Assembly: GCF_020911885.1 (NCBI RefSeq)
Contig: NZ_CP087132.1
Location: 1,798,001-1,862,000 of the forward strand
DNA length: 64,000 bases
Source of the DNA: Flavobacterium acetivorans
GTDB taxonomy: Bacteria; Bacteroidota; Bacteroidia; Flavobacteriales; Flavobacteriaceae
Direction of reading: 5' to 3'
Positions 45,395-55,258 of this stretch are shown piece by piece; within the stretch, counting starts at the first letter, position 1; the number at the start of each line of letters is the position of its first letter. A program made the position numbers and the translations under genes. The notes under the pieces are model-generated. The model was not told where the DNA came from and made no database searches. It saw nothing but the letters and a program-made list of their open reading frames with translations.

Positions 45395-47437
45395 TTACTT
45401 AAAATTAGCAATCCCTTTTTTTAACCAAGTGTGGTATTCCTCGACATCCGGAGTATAACCCACAGGATCAATTAGGTTTTCTCCTTCGTGATTGGTCAAC
45501 ACATAAAAAGGCTGCGCATTTGCTTTGTATTTTATCGTTTGAAATTCACTCCATTTTTGCCCAACGTACTTTAATTTTTTCCCCGGCCTTAGCTTGGATT
45601 CTATTTCTTCGCCAGCGGGAAGTGGTCTTTTATCATCAACATACAAGGAAATAAGAACGACCTCATTGTTGAGGATGGATAAAATTTGTTCTTTTGGCCA
45701 AACTTGCTGTTCCATTTTACGGCAGTTTACGCAGGCATAACCGGTAAAATCAAGCATAACGGGCTTGTTTACTTTTTTGGCGTAAGCCATTCCCAAATCA
45801 TAATCCGTAAAAGCCAAAATATTATGTGGTGCCATTAAGTGTGCTCCTTCGGGAATTGCTGTAGTTGCAGTTGTTGCACCGCTACCTTGCGAAGATCCCA
45901 CTCCATAAGGAGATTCGCTATAATGTTGCGCCGGCGGAAAAGCACTGATCAAATTTAAAGGTGCGCCCCATAAACCCGGAATCATATAAATGGTAAAGGT
46001 CAACGAAAGTAAACCTAAACTTAGCCTTCCCACAGAAATATGGGTTAGAGGAGAATCGTGTGGCAATTGTATTTTTCCAAAAAGATAAAAAGCCAAAACG
46101 CCAAAAATAGCAATCCAAATCGCCAAGAATACTTCGCGCTCTAACAAATGCAATTGTAAAACCAAATCGGCATTGGACAAAAATTTAAAGGCCAAAGCCA
46201 ATTCTAAGAATCCCAATACCACTTTTACGGTATTTAACCAGCCGCCTGATTTTGGCAATGAATTCAACCAACCCGGAAAGGCTGCAAATAAGGTAAATGG
46301 AATGGCTAGAGCCAAAGAAAAACCGAGCATTCCAACGATAGGTCCTACCTGATTTCCGCCTGCCGCTGCTTGTACTAATAAGGTTCCAACAATTGGACCC
46401 GTACATGAAAAGGAAACAATAGCCAAGGCCAAAGCCATGAAGAAAATTCCGATAAGTCCGCCTTTATCGGCTTTGGTGTCTACTTTATTAGCCCAAGAAT
46501 TAGGAAGCATAATCTCAAAAGCGCCCAAAAAGGAAACGGCAAAAACCACCAAAAGCACAAAGAAAATGATGTTAAACCACACATTGGTAGAAAGTGCATT
46601 CAAAGCATCGGCTCCAAAAACGGCACTGACCAAAGAACCCAAGAGCACATAAATAATTACGATTGACAATCCGTAAATGATGGCATTTTTGATTCCTACA
46701 GCTCTGTTTTTACTTTGTTTGGTAAAGAAACTTACCGTCATCGGAATCATTGGAAACACGCAAGGTGTCAATAAAGCGGCAAAACCGGAAAAGAAAGCGA
46801 TAACAAATATGGCTAGCAAACTTCTGTCCGAAGATTTATCGCTTTTGTCGGCAGCGTTCTTTTCAATTGTATTGGCTTTAACTTCTGTTTTTGCTACCGA
46901 ATCAATCGCGGTTTTCTCTTCTGCTACCAAGCCATTTGCATTTTCTGCTTTTTCAATTTCTTTTGTCTGAACAGCTCCAGCCATTGTGGTTTCTGGAATT
47001 TGAAAATTCAAATCGACATAGGATGGTGGCAAACAATTCGCATCATCGCAAACCATAAACTCCACTTCTCCCGAAATTTTGAAAGCTTTTTTTGAAAGCA
47101 CATTGATGCGCTGTTTAAAAACGGCTTTGCCTTCAAAAAACTTAATTTTCATTTCAAAAATAGGATCATTAACGGTATGACCTTTTTCTTCTGATGGTTT
47201 TCCAATTAGCTCATAATTGGCATTTTTGCTAAAAGTAAAAGCCGTGGAAACAGGACCGTTCTCGGGAACACTTTGGGAATACAAATGCCAACCATCATCA
47301 ATGGTGGCTTGGATAACTAAATCATATTTAGTGTCAGAAACGGCAACTACCGATGTAGACCATTTTACCGGATTGTGTATTTGGGCAAATACATTAGCAC
47401 TTAAAATAAAGGCTAAGAGTAGTATTATTTTCTTCAT
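45395..47437 (-). CDS. dsbD: Thiol:disulfide interchange protein DsbD
   Basis: The 680-residue protein has the three DsbD parts. After a signal peptide (ending NVFAQ), a periplasmic alpha domain carries Cys pair [11 protein letters not shown]. Eight membrane helices follow with the conserved cysteines [10 protein letters not shown] and [12 protein letters not shown]-terminal thioredoxin domain has the CxxC site YACVNCRKM. DsbD moves electrons from cytosolic thioredoxin to periplasmic thiol proteins. It is read in the same direction as the thioredoxin-SusCD genes, 335 bp downstream of the TlpA-like gene, and could supply reductant to those proteins. The gap holds three perfect inverted repeats. 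Confidence 0.95.
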   Translation of the reverse strand: MKKIILLLAFILSANVFAQIHNPVKWSTSVVAVSDTKYDLVIQATIDDGWHLYSQSVPENGPVSTAFTFSKNANYELIGKPSEEKGHTVNDPIFEMKIKFFEGKAVFKQRINVLSKKAFKISGEVEFMVCDDANCLPPSYVDLNFQIPETTMAGAVQTKEIEKAENANGLVAEEKTAIDSVAKTEVKANTIEKNAADKSDKSSDRSLLAIFVIAFFSGFAALLTPCVFPMIPMTVSFFTKQSKNRAVGIKNAIIYGLSIVIIYVLLGSLVSAVFGADALNALSTNVWFNIIFFVLLVVFAVSFLGAFEIMLPNSWANKVDTKADKGGLIGIFFMALALAIVSFSCTGPIVGTLLVQAAAGGNQVGPIVGMLGFSLALAIPFTLFAAFPGWLNSLPKSGGWLNTVKVVLGFLELALAFKFLSNADLVLQLHLLEREVFLAIWIAIFGVLAFYLFGKIQLPHDSPLTHISVGRLSLGLLSLTFTIYMIPGLWGAPLNLISAFPPAQHYSESPYGVGSSQGSGATTATTAIPEGAHLMAPHNILAFTDYDLGMAYAKKVNKPVMLDFTGYACVNCRKMEQQVWPKEQILSILNNEVVLISLYVDDKRPLPAGEEIESKLRPGKKLKYVGQKWSEFQTIKYKANAQPFYVLTNHEGENLIDPVGYTPDVEEYHTWLKKGIANFK

Positions 47438-47772
47438 TGGATTGTGATTTTAGAAAACATTAAATTAAATAGGGTCATTGTAGCAATGACCCTATAAATC
47501 CTTTCGTTGTTTGTGTACTAATTCAAAATACTTAATTATGAAACTAAGTTGCAACGAAAGATGTTTTTACTATTACTTTTTGGGTTTTGGAATGTTTTTT
47601 ATGAATTAATCCATTCTGAATATCAAAAGAATATTTAATTATTATTTTTTGTATAAGGATTTTCCACAGGAATAGCTGTCATATCAATAAAGACTTGTAA
47701 TTCGTCTTTATTGATATGAACAATTATTGAGAAATTAAAATGATTTAGATAAATTTAGTTGTGTCTAACGGA
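47438..47772. other. 335-bp spacer with three perfect inverted repeats
   Basis: Three arm pairs occur: 47469-47480/47484-47495 (12 bp, 3-nt loop, just upstream of dsbD), 47501-47509/47552-47560 (9 bp, long loop) and 47680-47694/47704-47718 (15 bp, 9-nt loop, just after the TlpA-like gene). None has a proper T run, so they are not plain terminators. No ORF longer than 24 codons and no clear -7 box is seen. Confidence 0.75.
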
Positions 47773-49146
47773 TTAGATTTTTAACGAATCAAACAATGTT
47801 ATCAGTTCTTTTTCTGAAGGTCTTGGAGCATTAGGAGTAACTATATTTCCATTAGGGTCTAATAAAATAAAATGAGGAATACCTTGAATTAAATAATCTT
47901 GGACAAATTGTGAGGCCCAATCTTTATCAGCAAGTAATTGAATGCCTCCTAACGCTTGATCAACAATCATTTTTTTCCATTTGGCATGATCTGTTTGTTT
48001 GTCAATTGAAATGCTTACAAATTCAATATTTTTTCCATGATACGCTTTTTCAACTTCTTTTAAAAAGGGTATTTCTTTTCGGCATGGACCGCACCAAGTT
48101 GCCCATACATCAATATAAATATATTTTCCTTTTAAATCGTCAAGTGATGTTTTGCCACCAGCATTGTTTTCGTAATCAACAAATTTAGGAGAAGGTTTAC
48201 CTTTAGTCGTTGTTTTTAAGATGTTATAGCTTTCGGTAATTTTGCTTTTTTCATTCTGATTTGTAGATGCATTGTTGAAGATGGCATAAAATGCTTCTAA
48301 ATCAGTAGTGTAATTGATACCTTGTCTGGCCTCATCATATAGCAAACTATTTTTTATAGTCTCATCAGAAATCTGGGAAATTGTTTTTAAATAAGCGATA
48401 TCTTCTTTTGAATCTTTTAATTTTAGATCCGTAGCGGCCTTGTTTTTATAATAGGACTTTACAATTCTTTTATAGCTAGCCGAAAATAAATAGTCTTTAC
48501 CATTGTTATAATCAAATTTAGATAAGTCCGGTAAGAATCCATTTGAAACCACGAAATCAGGATTTTTGGAGGCATAAGCATATGATTTTTCATAACCAAG
48601 GAGTTTACTTATGTATTCATAATTTATATTTCTTTTTTCCTGTTCTTTATAATTGGTAGATAGGTTTGGAGTACTATCAACTAATTGTATTAGAGCCTTT
48701 TTTATTTGTGTTGCTTTCGCTTTAAAAGCGGCTTCGTCTAAGGCGCTATACGCATTTCGATCGCCTATTAGCTCTTGTTCCGTTTTGGCTTTTTTTAGTA
48801 AGTAGTTATTTGTTATGGCTCCTTTTCCGGAAAAACTTAGGCTTTCTCTAAGGTTTTTACTGTCAAAATTAATTGAAAGTGGAGTTCCCGCTTCAAAATA
48901 AGCCCTCATGAAAACCTTTCCATGGGAGATTAAGTGATAGCCGCTGTCAATTCTTAAAGTATCTGAATAGCTGCCGTCTGCAGAAACTTTTATGGTGTCC
49001 TTAGTGTCATAGTTGCTGCTGGATATTATGATATAGTCGGCAATTTTGTTCTCAATTTTTCCGGAAAGTACAATATAATTAACTGGTTTTTCTTTTTTCC
49101 AAGATATGATACTCAGAGCGAGTAGGATGTAAAATATTTTTTTCAT
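47773..49146 (-). CDS. TlpA-like thiol:disulfide reductase with DUF4369-like N-domain; lipobox Cys replaced by Trp
   Basis: The 457-residue protein ends in a TlpA thioredoxin domain (about 320-457) with the WCGPC active site in IDVWATWCGPCRKEIPFLKEV and cis-Pro segment GIPHFILLDP. The N-terminal beta domain (about 22-115) resembles the DUF4369 region of SusCD-associated thioredoxins. The signal sequence ends SIISWKKEK: related proteins have Cys where Trp16 stands, so the lipid anchor is lost and the protein may stay membrane-bound by its uncleaved helix. It probably reduces disulfides in the periplasm. Last gene of the SusCD cluster, 75 bp after the previous gene. Confidence 0.88.
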   Translation of the reverse strand: MKKIFYILLALSIISWKKEKPVNYIVLSGKIENKIADYIIISSSNYDTKDTIKVSADGSYSDTLRIDSGYHLISHGKVFMRAYFEAGTPLSINFDSKNLRESLSFSGKGAITNNYLLKKAKTEQELIGDRNAYSALDEAAFKAKATQIKKALIQLVDSTPNLSTNYKEQEKRNINYEYISKLLGYEKSYAYASKNPDFVVSNGFLPDLSKFDYNNGKDYLFSASYKRIVKSYYKNKAATDLKLKDSKEDIAYLKTISQISDETIKNSLLYDEARQGINYTTDLEAFYAIFNNASTNQNEKSKITESYNILKTTTKGKPSPKFVDYENNAGGKTSLDDLKGKYIYIDVWATWCGPCRKEIPFLKEVEKAYHGKNIEFVSISIDKQTDHAKWKKMIVDQALGGIQLLADKDWASQFVQDYLIQGIPHFILLDPNGNIVTPNAPRPSEKELITLFDSLKI

Positions 49147-49221
49147 TTTTATAAATGCTAAGATTTGTTATTATTAACCGCCCTTTATTTAAAGAGCGGT
49201 AGCTTAATTTTGAATGAATTC

Positions 49222-50421
49222 TTAATTGGCCTTTTTGATTTCTTGTAGGTTTTGTAAGGCTCTGTTTTTTACCTTGCTGCTAATGGTGTCTGCCATTTTT
49301 ACCGCAATTTCAGCAGCAGCGATTGCCTCTTTCTTGTTTCCTGCTTTGCTTTGTATTTGTGCGTAAGTACCCACTGTACCATAATTATTTGGATCCATTT
49401 TGTAGGCTTTTGTGATTAACAATTGCGCTTGATTTAGAATGTCTTTATTCTCTCTTTCAGGAGGATATAAGGTAGATCTTGCCAGAAAAGCAATGGTTTC
49501 TGGATCGTTTTGCAAGAAATTATCAACATAATAATTTGAAGTTTTTATAAATTTACGGGCATTGTTCCCATTTAAATAATAACCACATTCAATAATTGCT
49601 AAATCTCGAGGGTTGTTTGTTAACTTTTTTAAAGAGTCCAATTGCTTAAAGAACAAAGCTTCATTCTGTTCTTTTGAAGATTTGTAAAGGTTTCTCTGTA
49701 AAGGTTTTTGATATACTTTTTTAACGGCATCAAGACCTGCTAGATTGATAAAATGGGCTTTGTTCGAATTTAGAACCTTAAATAATTCAGAGTCATCTTC
49801 ATTAACAAAGTTTTCAATCAGTTTCCAACCCGCTGCAGTTTTTAACCAAGTATTGTCTACTCTTGAAAGTAATTTTTTTAGAACTACATCTGTTTTGGGA
49901 TCACGTAAATGGTTTAGCGCGATAGTATAGTCAAGCATTTCATTATTTGTGATTTGTCCGTCTTCATATTTTTTTTCCAGTAGACCTAAGGCCTTTTTAG
50001 GATCAAGTGCATTTTTTGCTTCATTAATGAATTCGGTCGCACTCATTTTAGAGCTTGATTTATGTACTAATTCTCCTTTGCTGTTGATATAGAGATAGGT
50101 AGGGTATGATTTTACTCCATATTTTTTACCTATTTCTGGTCCTTCGCCTTTTTCCATGTCTAGTTTTACATTGATAAAGGATTTGTTGTAAAAAGTAAAC
50201 ACGTCTTTTTCGACAAATACAAATTTATCCATCCATTTGCATGGAGCGCACCAAGAGGTGTAGCAATCAATGAAAATTAATTTGTTTTCTTTCTCTGCCA
50301 GTTTTAAAATTTCTTTAAAAGAAGCCGAAACAAAGTTAATTGTTTCTTGCTTTTTATTTGTTTCTTGTGCATTTGTAAATAAGAAGAAATGGAACAAGAT
50401 TATATAAAGTATCTTTTTCAT
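49222..50421 (-). CDS. Secreted thioredoxin-like protein with C-terminal helical repeats
   Basis: The 399-residue protein has a signal peptide ending FTNAQ, then a thioredoxin domain (about 30-140) with active site WCAPC in IDCYTSWCAPCKWMDKFVF and cis-Pro segment VKSYPTYLYI. Residues about 145-399 are helical, ending in a TPR-like stretch (DPNNYGTVGTYAQIQSKAGNKKEAIAAAEIAVKMA). Its start overlaps the SusD stop (TAATG), so translation is coupled to SusD. It probably acts in the periplasm on a substrate imported by, or exposed at, the SusCD complex; this role is inferred from position. Confidence 0.88.
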   Translation of the reverse strand: MKKILYIILFHFFLFTNAQETNKKQETINFVSASFKEILKLAEKENKLIFIDCYTSWCAPCKWMDKFVFVEKDVFTFYNKSFINVKLDMEKGEGPEIGKKYGVKSYPTYLYINSKGELVHKSSSKMSATEFINEAKNALDPKKALGLLEKKYEDGQITNNEMLDYTIALNHLRDPKTDVVLKKLLSRVDNTWLKTAAGWKLIENFVNEDDSELFKVLNSNKAHFINLAGLDAVKKVYQKPLQRNLYKSSKEQNEALFFKQLDSLKKLTNNPRDLAIIECGYYLNGNNARKFIKTSNYYVDNFLQNDPETIAFLARSTLYPPERENKDILNQAQLLITKAYKMDPNNYGTVGTYAQIQSKAGNKKEAIAAAEIAVKMADTISSKVKNRALQNLQEIKKAN

Positions 50422-51800
50422 TAGTAGTTTTGATTTTGAATTATTAAACCGTTTGATAATCGGATGGTTTGTATTGGTATTGGCAAGATTAGTTTAGAGT
50501 CAGAAGAAATCGCTTTAAAGTCATTGATGTTAATGTCTCCTATTTTGTGATGTCTCACTAAATCATACCATTCTTCTCCGCTTTCTGCACCAAGTTCAAA
50601 TATTTTTTCAGCACGGATGGCTTCTAAAAGATTGGCTTTATTGGTTGTTGCTATCAGCGTGTTATTGCTTCTTTGACGTAGTACGTTTAGCGCGTTTAAT
50701 GAAGAATTGATGTCGTCGTTTCCTCTTAATACTGCTTCAGCATAAATTAAATATACTTCATCAAGACGAAGAAAATATTCTGTATCAGCAGTAAGCGGAA
50801 CGCCATTGAATGTAGAGTTGTTAAACTTGTTATTTCTTGGACTTCCTGTTGTTGTATAGGTAATTGCAACATTCTTTCTAGCATCATTTTGCATGTGCGA
50901 AATGTAATAATCCGAAATTCCAAAAGTAGAACGATACATAAATGCTTTATTGTTACGATCATTTAGGTTGTCAAAAGGAGTTTGAAAAAGAACTTCTTTG
51001 GTACTAATAATCTTTTTCGTAAAAATTTCGGCATAAGTGGTTTCAAGAGTTCTTTTGTTAGAACTAATCACTTCTAGAGCCAATTGAGCCGCTTGTGGAT
51101 ATTCTTTTTTGTATAATAACACTTTACTTTTTAAGGCTTTCGCAAATAAATTAGAGACGAAAAAAGTATTTGAGAATTCCGGGGCATTTTCAATGGCATA
51201 GTCTAGATCTTCCAAAATTAGATTGTATGTTTCTGCCACTGATGCTCTAGGTTGCACTGAAGCGTCACTTATGGGTTCCTTTTTTAGAACAATACCATAT
51301 GGGGAATCGATGTCATAGAATTCTCCCCAAAGGCGCAATAAATAAAAATTAGAAAATGCTCTTAAGGTTTTAGCCTCAGCAATAATTCCTTTTTTTCTAG
51401 GGTCTTCGGTTGTTAGTTTTTCTGTTTTAGTAATAACATGATTGGCGTTATTGATTAGAAAGTACATTTTGGTATAAATACTTTTTAAATAAAAATTATC
51501 TGAAGATACATCATTATTAAAAAAGGCAAGTTCGCTACTTCCTCCAGATGCGCCAGGTTTCATGGTAAGCCCCATCATCGATGTTATTGCAGGAGTATAA
51601 ACAGGGAAGTCTAAACTGCTTTTAAGAACGCCGTAAGTGCCGTATAAAGCCGTTTGTGCTTGATTGATGTTAGTTATTACTTTTTCTTCGGATACTTGGT
51701 ATACAGGATTTACATCTGTTACATCCGTTAGCTCGCATGAAGTGTTTAGTAAGGAAAAAGGAAGTAATAAAGTATATAGTATAATTTTAGATCGTTTCAT
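50421..51800 (-). CDS. RagB/SusD family nutrient-uptake lipoprotein
   Basis: The 459-residue protein has a lipoprotein signal (LLNTSC, Cys about 23) and a helical SusD fold. Landmarks are AKTLRAFSNFYLLRLWGEF, ALKSKVLLYKKEYPQAAQLA, YFLRLDEVYLIYAEAVLRGND and the C-terminal EKIFELGAESGEEWYDLVRH. SusD proteins cap the SusC channel at the cell surface and help capture the ligand. The pairing with SusC (4 bp apart) and sigma/FecR control is typical. The ligand cannot be read; no polysaccharide lyase or glycosidase gene is nearby, so a glycan is not supported. Confidence 0.95.
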   Translation of the reverse strand: MKRSKIILYTLLLPFSLLNTSCELTDVTDVNPVYQVSEEKVITNINQAQTALYGTYGVLKSSLDFPVYTPAITSMMGLTMKPGASGGSSELAFFNNDVSSDNFYLKSIYTKMYFLINNANHVITKTEKLTTEDPRKKGIIAEAKTLRAFSNFYLLRLWGEFYDIDSPYGIVLKKEPISDASVQPRASVAETYNLILEDLDYAIENAPEFSNTFFVSNLFAKALKSKVLLYKKEYPQAAQLALEVISSNKRTLETTYAEIFTKKIISTKEVLFQTPFDNLNDRNNKAFMYRSTFGISDYYISHMQNDARKNVAITYTTTGSPRNNKFNNSTFNGVPLTADTEYFLRLDEVYLIYAEAVLRGNDDINSSLNALNVLRQRSNNTLIATTNKANLLEAIRAEKIFELGAESGEEWYDLVRHHKIGDININDFKAISSDSKLILPIPIQTIRLSNGLIIQNQNY

Positions 51801-51804
51801 AATT

Positions 51805-54800
51805 TTATAAGTTTAAGTTTAATCCTAAAGTAAATGTTTTTACAGCTGGATAGCTTGCGCTATCGTATCCTTGATTAAAGTTGCTTGCTGGACTATAATT
51901 TACCTCTGGATCTAGTCCACTATAAGATGTAATGGTAAAAATATTGCTTGCTGATAACGAGATACTCGCACGTTGGATAAAAAGTTTTTGCAATAATTTT
52001 GGATTAAATTTATAAGTAACATTTAAATTTTTAAATTTAAAGAATGATGCGTCTTCTATAAAGAAATTGGAATCTCTTCTATTGTTGTTAGGATCACCGG
52101 AAACAAGTCTTGGGATATTGGTGTCAGTATTGGTTGGTGTCCAGGCATTTTGAATGTCAGTAGAGTAATTGCTGGTGTAATTATTGAAAATCAACAAATC
52201 TTTCTTGTTGCTATTGTATAAGTAGTTACCAACACTAAAGTTAAACATGGCCGATACTTCGAAATTTCCAAAACGAACAATATTATTCCATCCTCCAAAG
52301 AAATCAGGTTCTGCATTTCCTATAATAGTATTGTCATCTCCACCGATGTAACCATCTTTATTAGTGTCAACAAACATAAAGTCTCCGGGAGCAGTTTTAG
52401 TAGATTGGTATACTCCACTTGGCGAAGCTGCATTTAAAGCATCTATTTGTTCTTGATTTTGAAAAATACCGGCCACTTTATATCCTGAAAAATAACTGAT
52501 GGATTCTCCTTCTATAAGATTATTGTAGTATCCTCCGTTTAATTTCAATACTTTACTTTTGATTGTTGTTAAATTCAATTCTGATGTCCATTGGAATTTT
52601 TCATTTGAAATCACATCAACACCAATCTGAAATTCAAAACCTCTATTCAAGAAATCTCCTATGTTTGAGTATTGGCTGCTTCCACCAGTTTCTAGGATAA
52701 CATCTCTCAATAAGATTTGATCTGAAGTCTTTTTGTTGAAAAAACCTATAGTTCCATTGATTCTTCTATCCCATAAAGAGTAGTCTATTGCTACATCTAA
52801 TTGGTTTGTTGTTTCCCATCTTATTGCTGGATTTGGAATAGTATTGGAAATAACTCCATTGTTGTTGTTGTAAAAACTTCCTGAAGTAAAAAAGGTGGCG
52901 TACTGAAAATCAGAGAAGTTTGCAGAACCTGTTTTTCCGTACGAACTTCTTATTTTTAAGTCGTTTATGAAATTTACATCTTCTAAAAAGTCTTCTTTTG
53001 AAATTCGCCAAGCAATAGCACCTGAAGGGAAATAGCCCCATCTGTTTTCTGGACCAAATTTAGTCGACTTGTCAGATCTACCAGTAAATGTGAAATAGTA
53101 TTTATTGTCAAAGTTGTAGTTTGCTCTTAAAAAATAGGATGATAAACCACTAATTGTACCACCGCTGGTTAAACTTACATTTGATGCGGCTCCTGGTGTA
53201 ACCATAACTTCATCATCAGGGAAATTTGTGGCATTGGTGTTGATGAATTCGCTTTTGTTTTGGGTGTAAGAAATACCGGCAACAGTATTTATGTTGTGTT
53301 TGTTGATGTTCTTGCTATAGGTTAAAGTGTTGTCTAAAACCCTTGAAGAGAAATCAGAATCGGTTAAGGTTAATGATCCTTTTCTGTTATTTTTTAACTC
53401 AAAAATATCATGACTTGGAGTGTATCTGAAACTTTTGTTGTTGGATGTATTGTAAGAGTAAGTTGATTTTAATAGCAACCTTTTTGAGATTTCATATTCT
53501 CCAAACAGGGATACAATCAAATTTTTATTGTCTACAAAGGCAGGATAGCGTACTTTGGCATATGGGTTTGCAGAAACATTTCCTGTATCATGACCGTAAG
53601 TTCCGTCTTGATCAAATATTGGTATATCAGGTCTATATTTAATGGTTTGGTAGTAGAAAGTGGTGTTACTGCCTTTGTTTTTGGATTCACTATAATTAAA
53701 ATTTGCACCTACGCGAAGTCTGTCAGAAAGTTTTGTCTCTAATTTTGTACGTAAATTATTTCTTTTGAAATTAGTGTTATGAATAGCTCCTTTTTGATCT
53801 GTCACTCCTGCTGAAAGCGAATATAGAGAAGAACCATTCAAAGAACCTCCATTGGCATTCAAATAATGATTAGTGTTTATGGCGCTTTGATCTGTTTCTT
53901 TTTGCCAGTCAGTGTCGACCTCTTTACCATAGGGATATAGCAAATTGTCAGCTGGAAGATTTGCTCCTGAGTTTTGGTAGGCAGTTTCAATCACTTCGTG
54001 AAATTGCTTTGAATTAAGCATTGAGTATTCATTAGTGAACTTTGAAATACTGGTATTAGAACTTAAACTAATGCTAGGAACAGAAGAATAACTTCCTTTT
54101 TTTGTGTTGATGATAACGACTCCGTTAGCTCCTCTGGATCCGTAAATAGCGGTAGCCGAAGCATCTTTTAAGATATCTAGACTCTCAATATCTTGAGGAT
54201 TAATAGAGGCTAATGGAGATATGGAACTAGAAAAATTGGAAGAATAAAATGAGTTTCCTTGTCCTTGTCCAATTTCTATTGGTAAACCATCTATAACGTA
54301 AAGCGGCTCATTGTTTCCAAATATGGATGTAATACCACGAATTCTAATCGAAGCCGAAGCTCCTGGAGCTCCTGAAGCAGTTATCACATGTACACCGGGT
54401 GCTCTTCCTACTAAGGCATTATCAATGCTTACGGAATTGCTTTTGTTAATTTCTTGAACATCTATTTTTGAAACCGATCCGGTTATGTCTTTTCTTTTTT
54501 GGGAACCATATCCTACAAGTACAATTTCTTCTAGGGATTGAGAATCCATTTTAAGTACGACATTTATTTTTGAATTATCTCCAACAACTACTTCGGATGT
54601 TTGCATTCCGATATAGCTAAAAACCAGCGTCTTCCCTTTGGAACTTGTTATAGCGTAATTACCGTCGAAATCTGAAGAAACACCATTAGTACTGCCTTTT
54701 TCGGATATATTTACACCAGGTATTGGTATTCCTTTTTCATTAGTGACTTTTCCGGCAATAGCTTGTTGTACATAATCATTACTAGTACTTACAGTCTTTT

Positions 54801-55161
54801 CCTTGATTAAAATGGTTTTTTCATCAGTAAATACAAGCTTAAAGTTACCGCTTGAAAGACTTTGCTGCAATAATTTACTGGCTTTAATTGTCCCTTTTTT
54901 TAATTGAACCGTTGGGGAGTTTTTAAAAAGATTGGATTTATAGACAAATCTGTAGTCTGTTTGTTCTTTGATGATTTCAAAGACCTCGTCTACACTAATT
55001 GTTTTGTCGTTATCAATGATGATTTTAGCATTTTGGGAAATAGCATTTTCCGATGTGAAACTAAAGACTGCGGTGCAGTATAAGAATAAAAAAGCTCTCA
55101 TAATGATAGGGATCAGTCCTTTTCTGAAACAGAAAAGAGCATTAATTGGTTTAATTTTCAT
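51805..55161 (-). CDS. SusC/RagA family TonB-dependent outer-membrane transporter with STN domain
   Basis: The 1118-residue protein starts with an export signal, then a secretin/TonB short N-terminal (STN) signalling domain (about 50-115) and a carboxypeptidase-regulatory-like beta-sandwich (about 133-210, GKVTNEKGIPIPGVNISEKG). A TonB-box/plug region (LVGYGSQKRKDITGSVSKIDV, IRIRGITS, LYVIDGLPIE) and a large beta-barrel follow. The STN domain lets the occupied receptor signal to the FecR-like anti-sigma factor encoded just upstream, so uptake and transcription are linked. It imports a ligand captured with SusD using TonB energy. Confidence 0.95.
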   Translation of the reverse strand: MKIKPINALFCFRKGLIPIIMRAFLFLYCTAVFSFTSENAISQNAKIIIDNDKTISVDEVFEIIKEQTDYRFVYKSNLFKNSPTVQLKKGTIKASKLLQQSLSSGNFKLVFTDEKTILIKEKTVSTSNDYVQQAIAGKVTNEKGIPIPGVNISEKGSTNGVSSDFDGNYAITSSKGKTLVFSYIGMQTSEVVVGDNSKINVVLKMDSQSLEEIVLVGYGSQKRKDITGSVSKIDVQEINKSNSVSIDNALVGRAPGVHVITASGAPGASASIRIRGITSIFGNNEPLYVIDGLPIEIGQGQGNSFYSSNFSSSISPLASINPQDIESLDILKDASATAIYGSRGANGVVIINTKKGSYSSVPSISLSSNTSISKFTNEYSMLNSKQFHEVIETAYQNSGANLPADNLLYPYGKEVDTDWQKETDQSAINTNHYLNANGGSLNGSSLYSLSAGVTDQKGAIHNTNFKRNNLRTKLETKLSDRLRVGANFNYSESKNKGSNTTFYYQTIKYRPDIPIFDQDGTYGHDTGNVSANPYAKVRYPAFVDNKNLIVSLFGEYEISKRLLLKSTYSYNTSNNKSFRYTPSHDIFELKNNRKGSLTLTDSDFSSRVLDNTLTYSKNINKHNINTVAGISYTQNKSEFINTNATNFPDDEVMVTPGAASNVSLTSGGTISGLSSYFLRANYNFDNKYYFTFTGRSDKSTKFGPENRWGYFPSGAIAWRISKEDFLEDVNFINDLKIRSSYGKTGSANFSDFQYATFFTSGSFYNNNNGVISNTIPNPAIRWETTNQLDVAIDYSLWDRRINGTIGFFNKKTSDQILLRDVILETGGSSQYSNIGDFLNRGFEFQIGVDVISNEKFQWTSELNLTTIKSKVLKLNGGYYNNLIEGESISYFSGYKVAGIFQNQEQIDALNAASPSGVYQSTKTAPGDFMFVDTNKDGYIGGDDNTIIGNAEPDFFGGWNNIVRFGNFEVSAMFNFSVGNYLYNSNKKDLLIFNNYTSNYSTDIQNAWTPTNTDTNIPRLVSGDPNNNRRDSNFFIEDASFFKFKNLNVTYKFNPKLLQKLFIQRASISLSASNIFTITSYSGLDPEVNYSPASNFNQGYDSASYPAVKTFTLGLNLNL

Positions 55162-55258
55162 AATTTTGGTTGGTATTAATTAGTTAAATATTTAATTGGT
55201 TAATCATTATGGGAATACAGGTTTGCATTGTGAGAGATATGGACCTGGTTCCCTTTTT

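Noticed and set aside
47538..47609. 23-residue ORF (MKLSCNERCFYYYF...) in the dsbD upstream gap
   Set aside because: No promoter box, no conserved pattern, and overlap with an inverted-repeat arm; likely chance.
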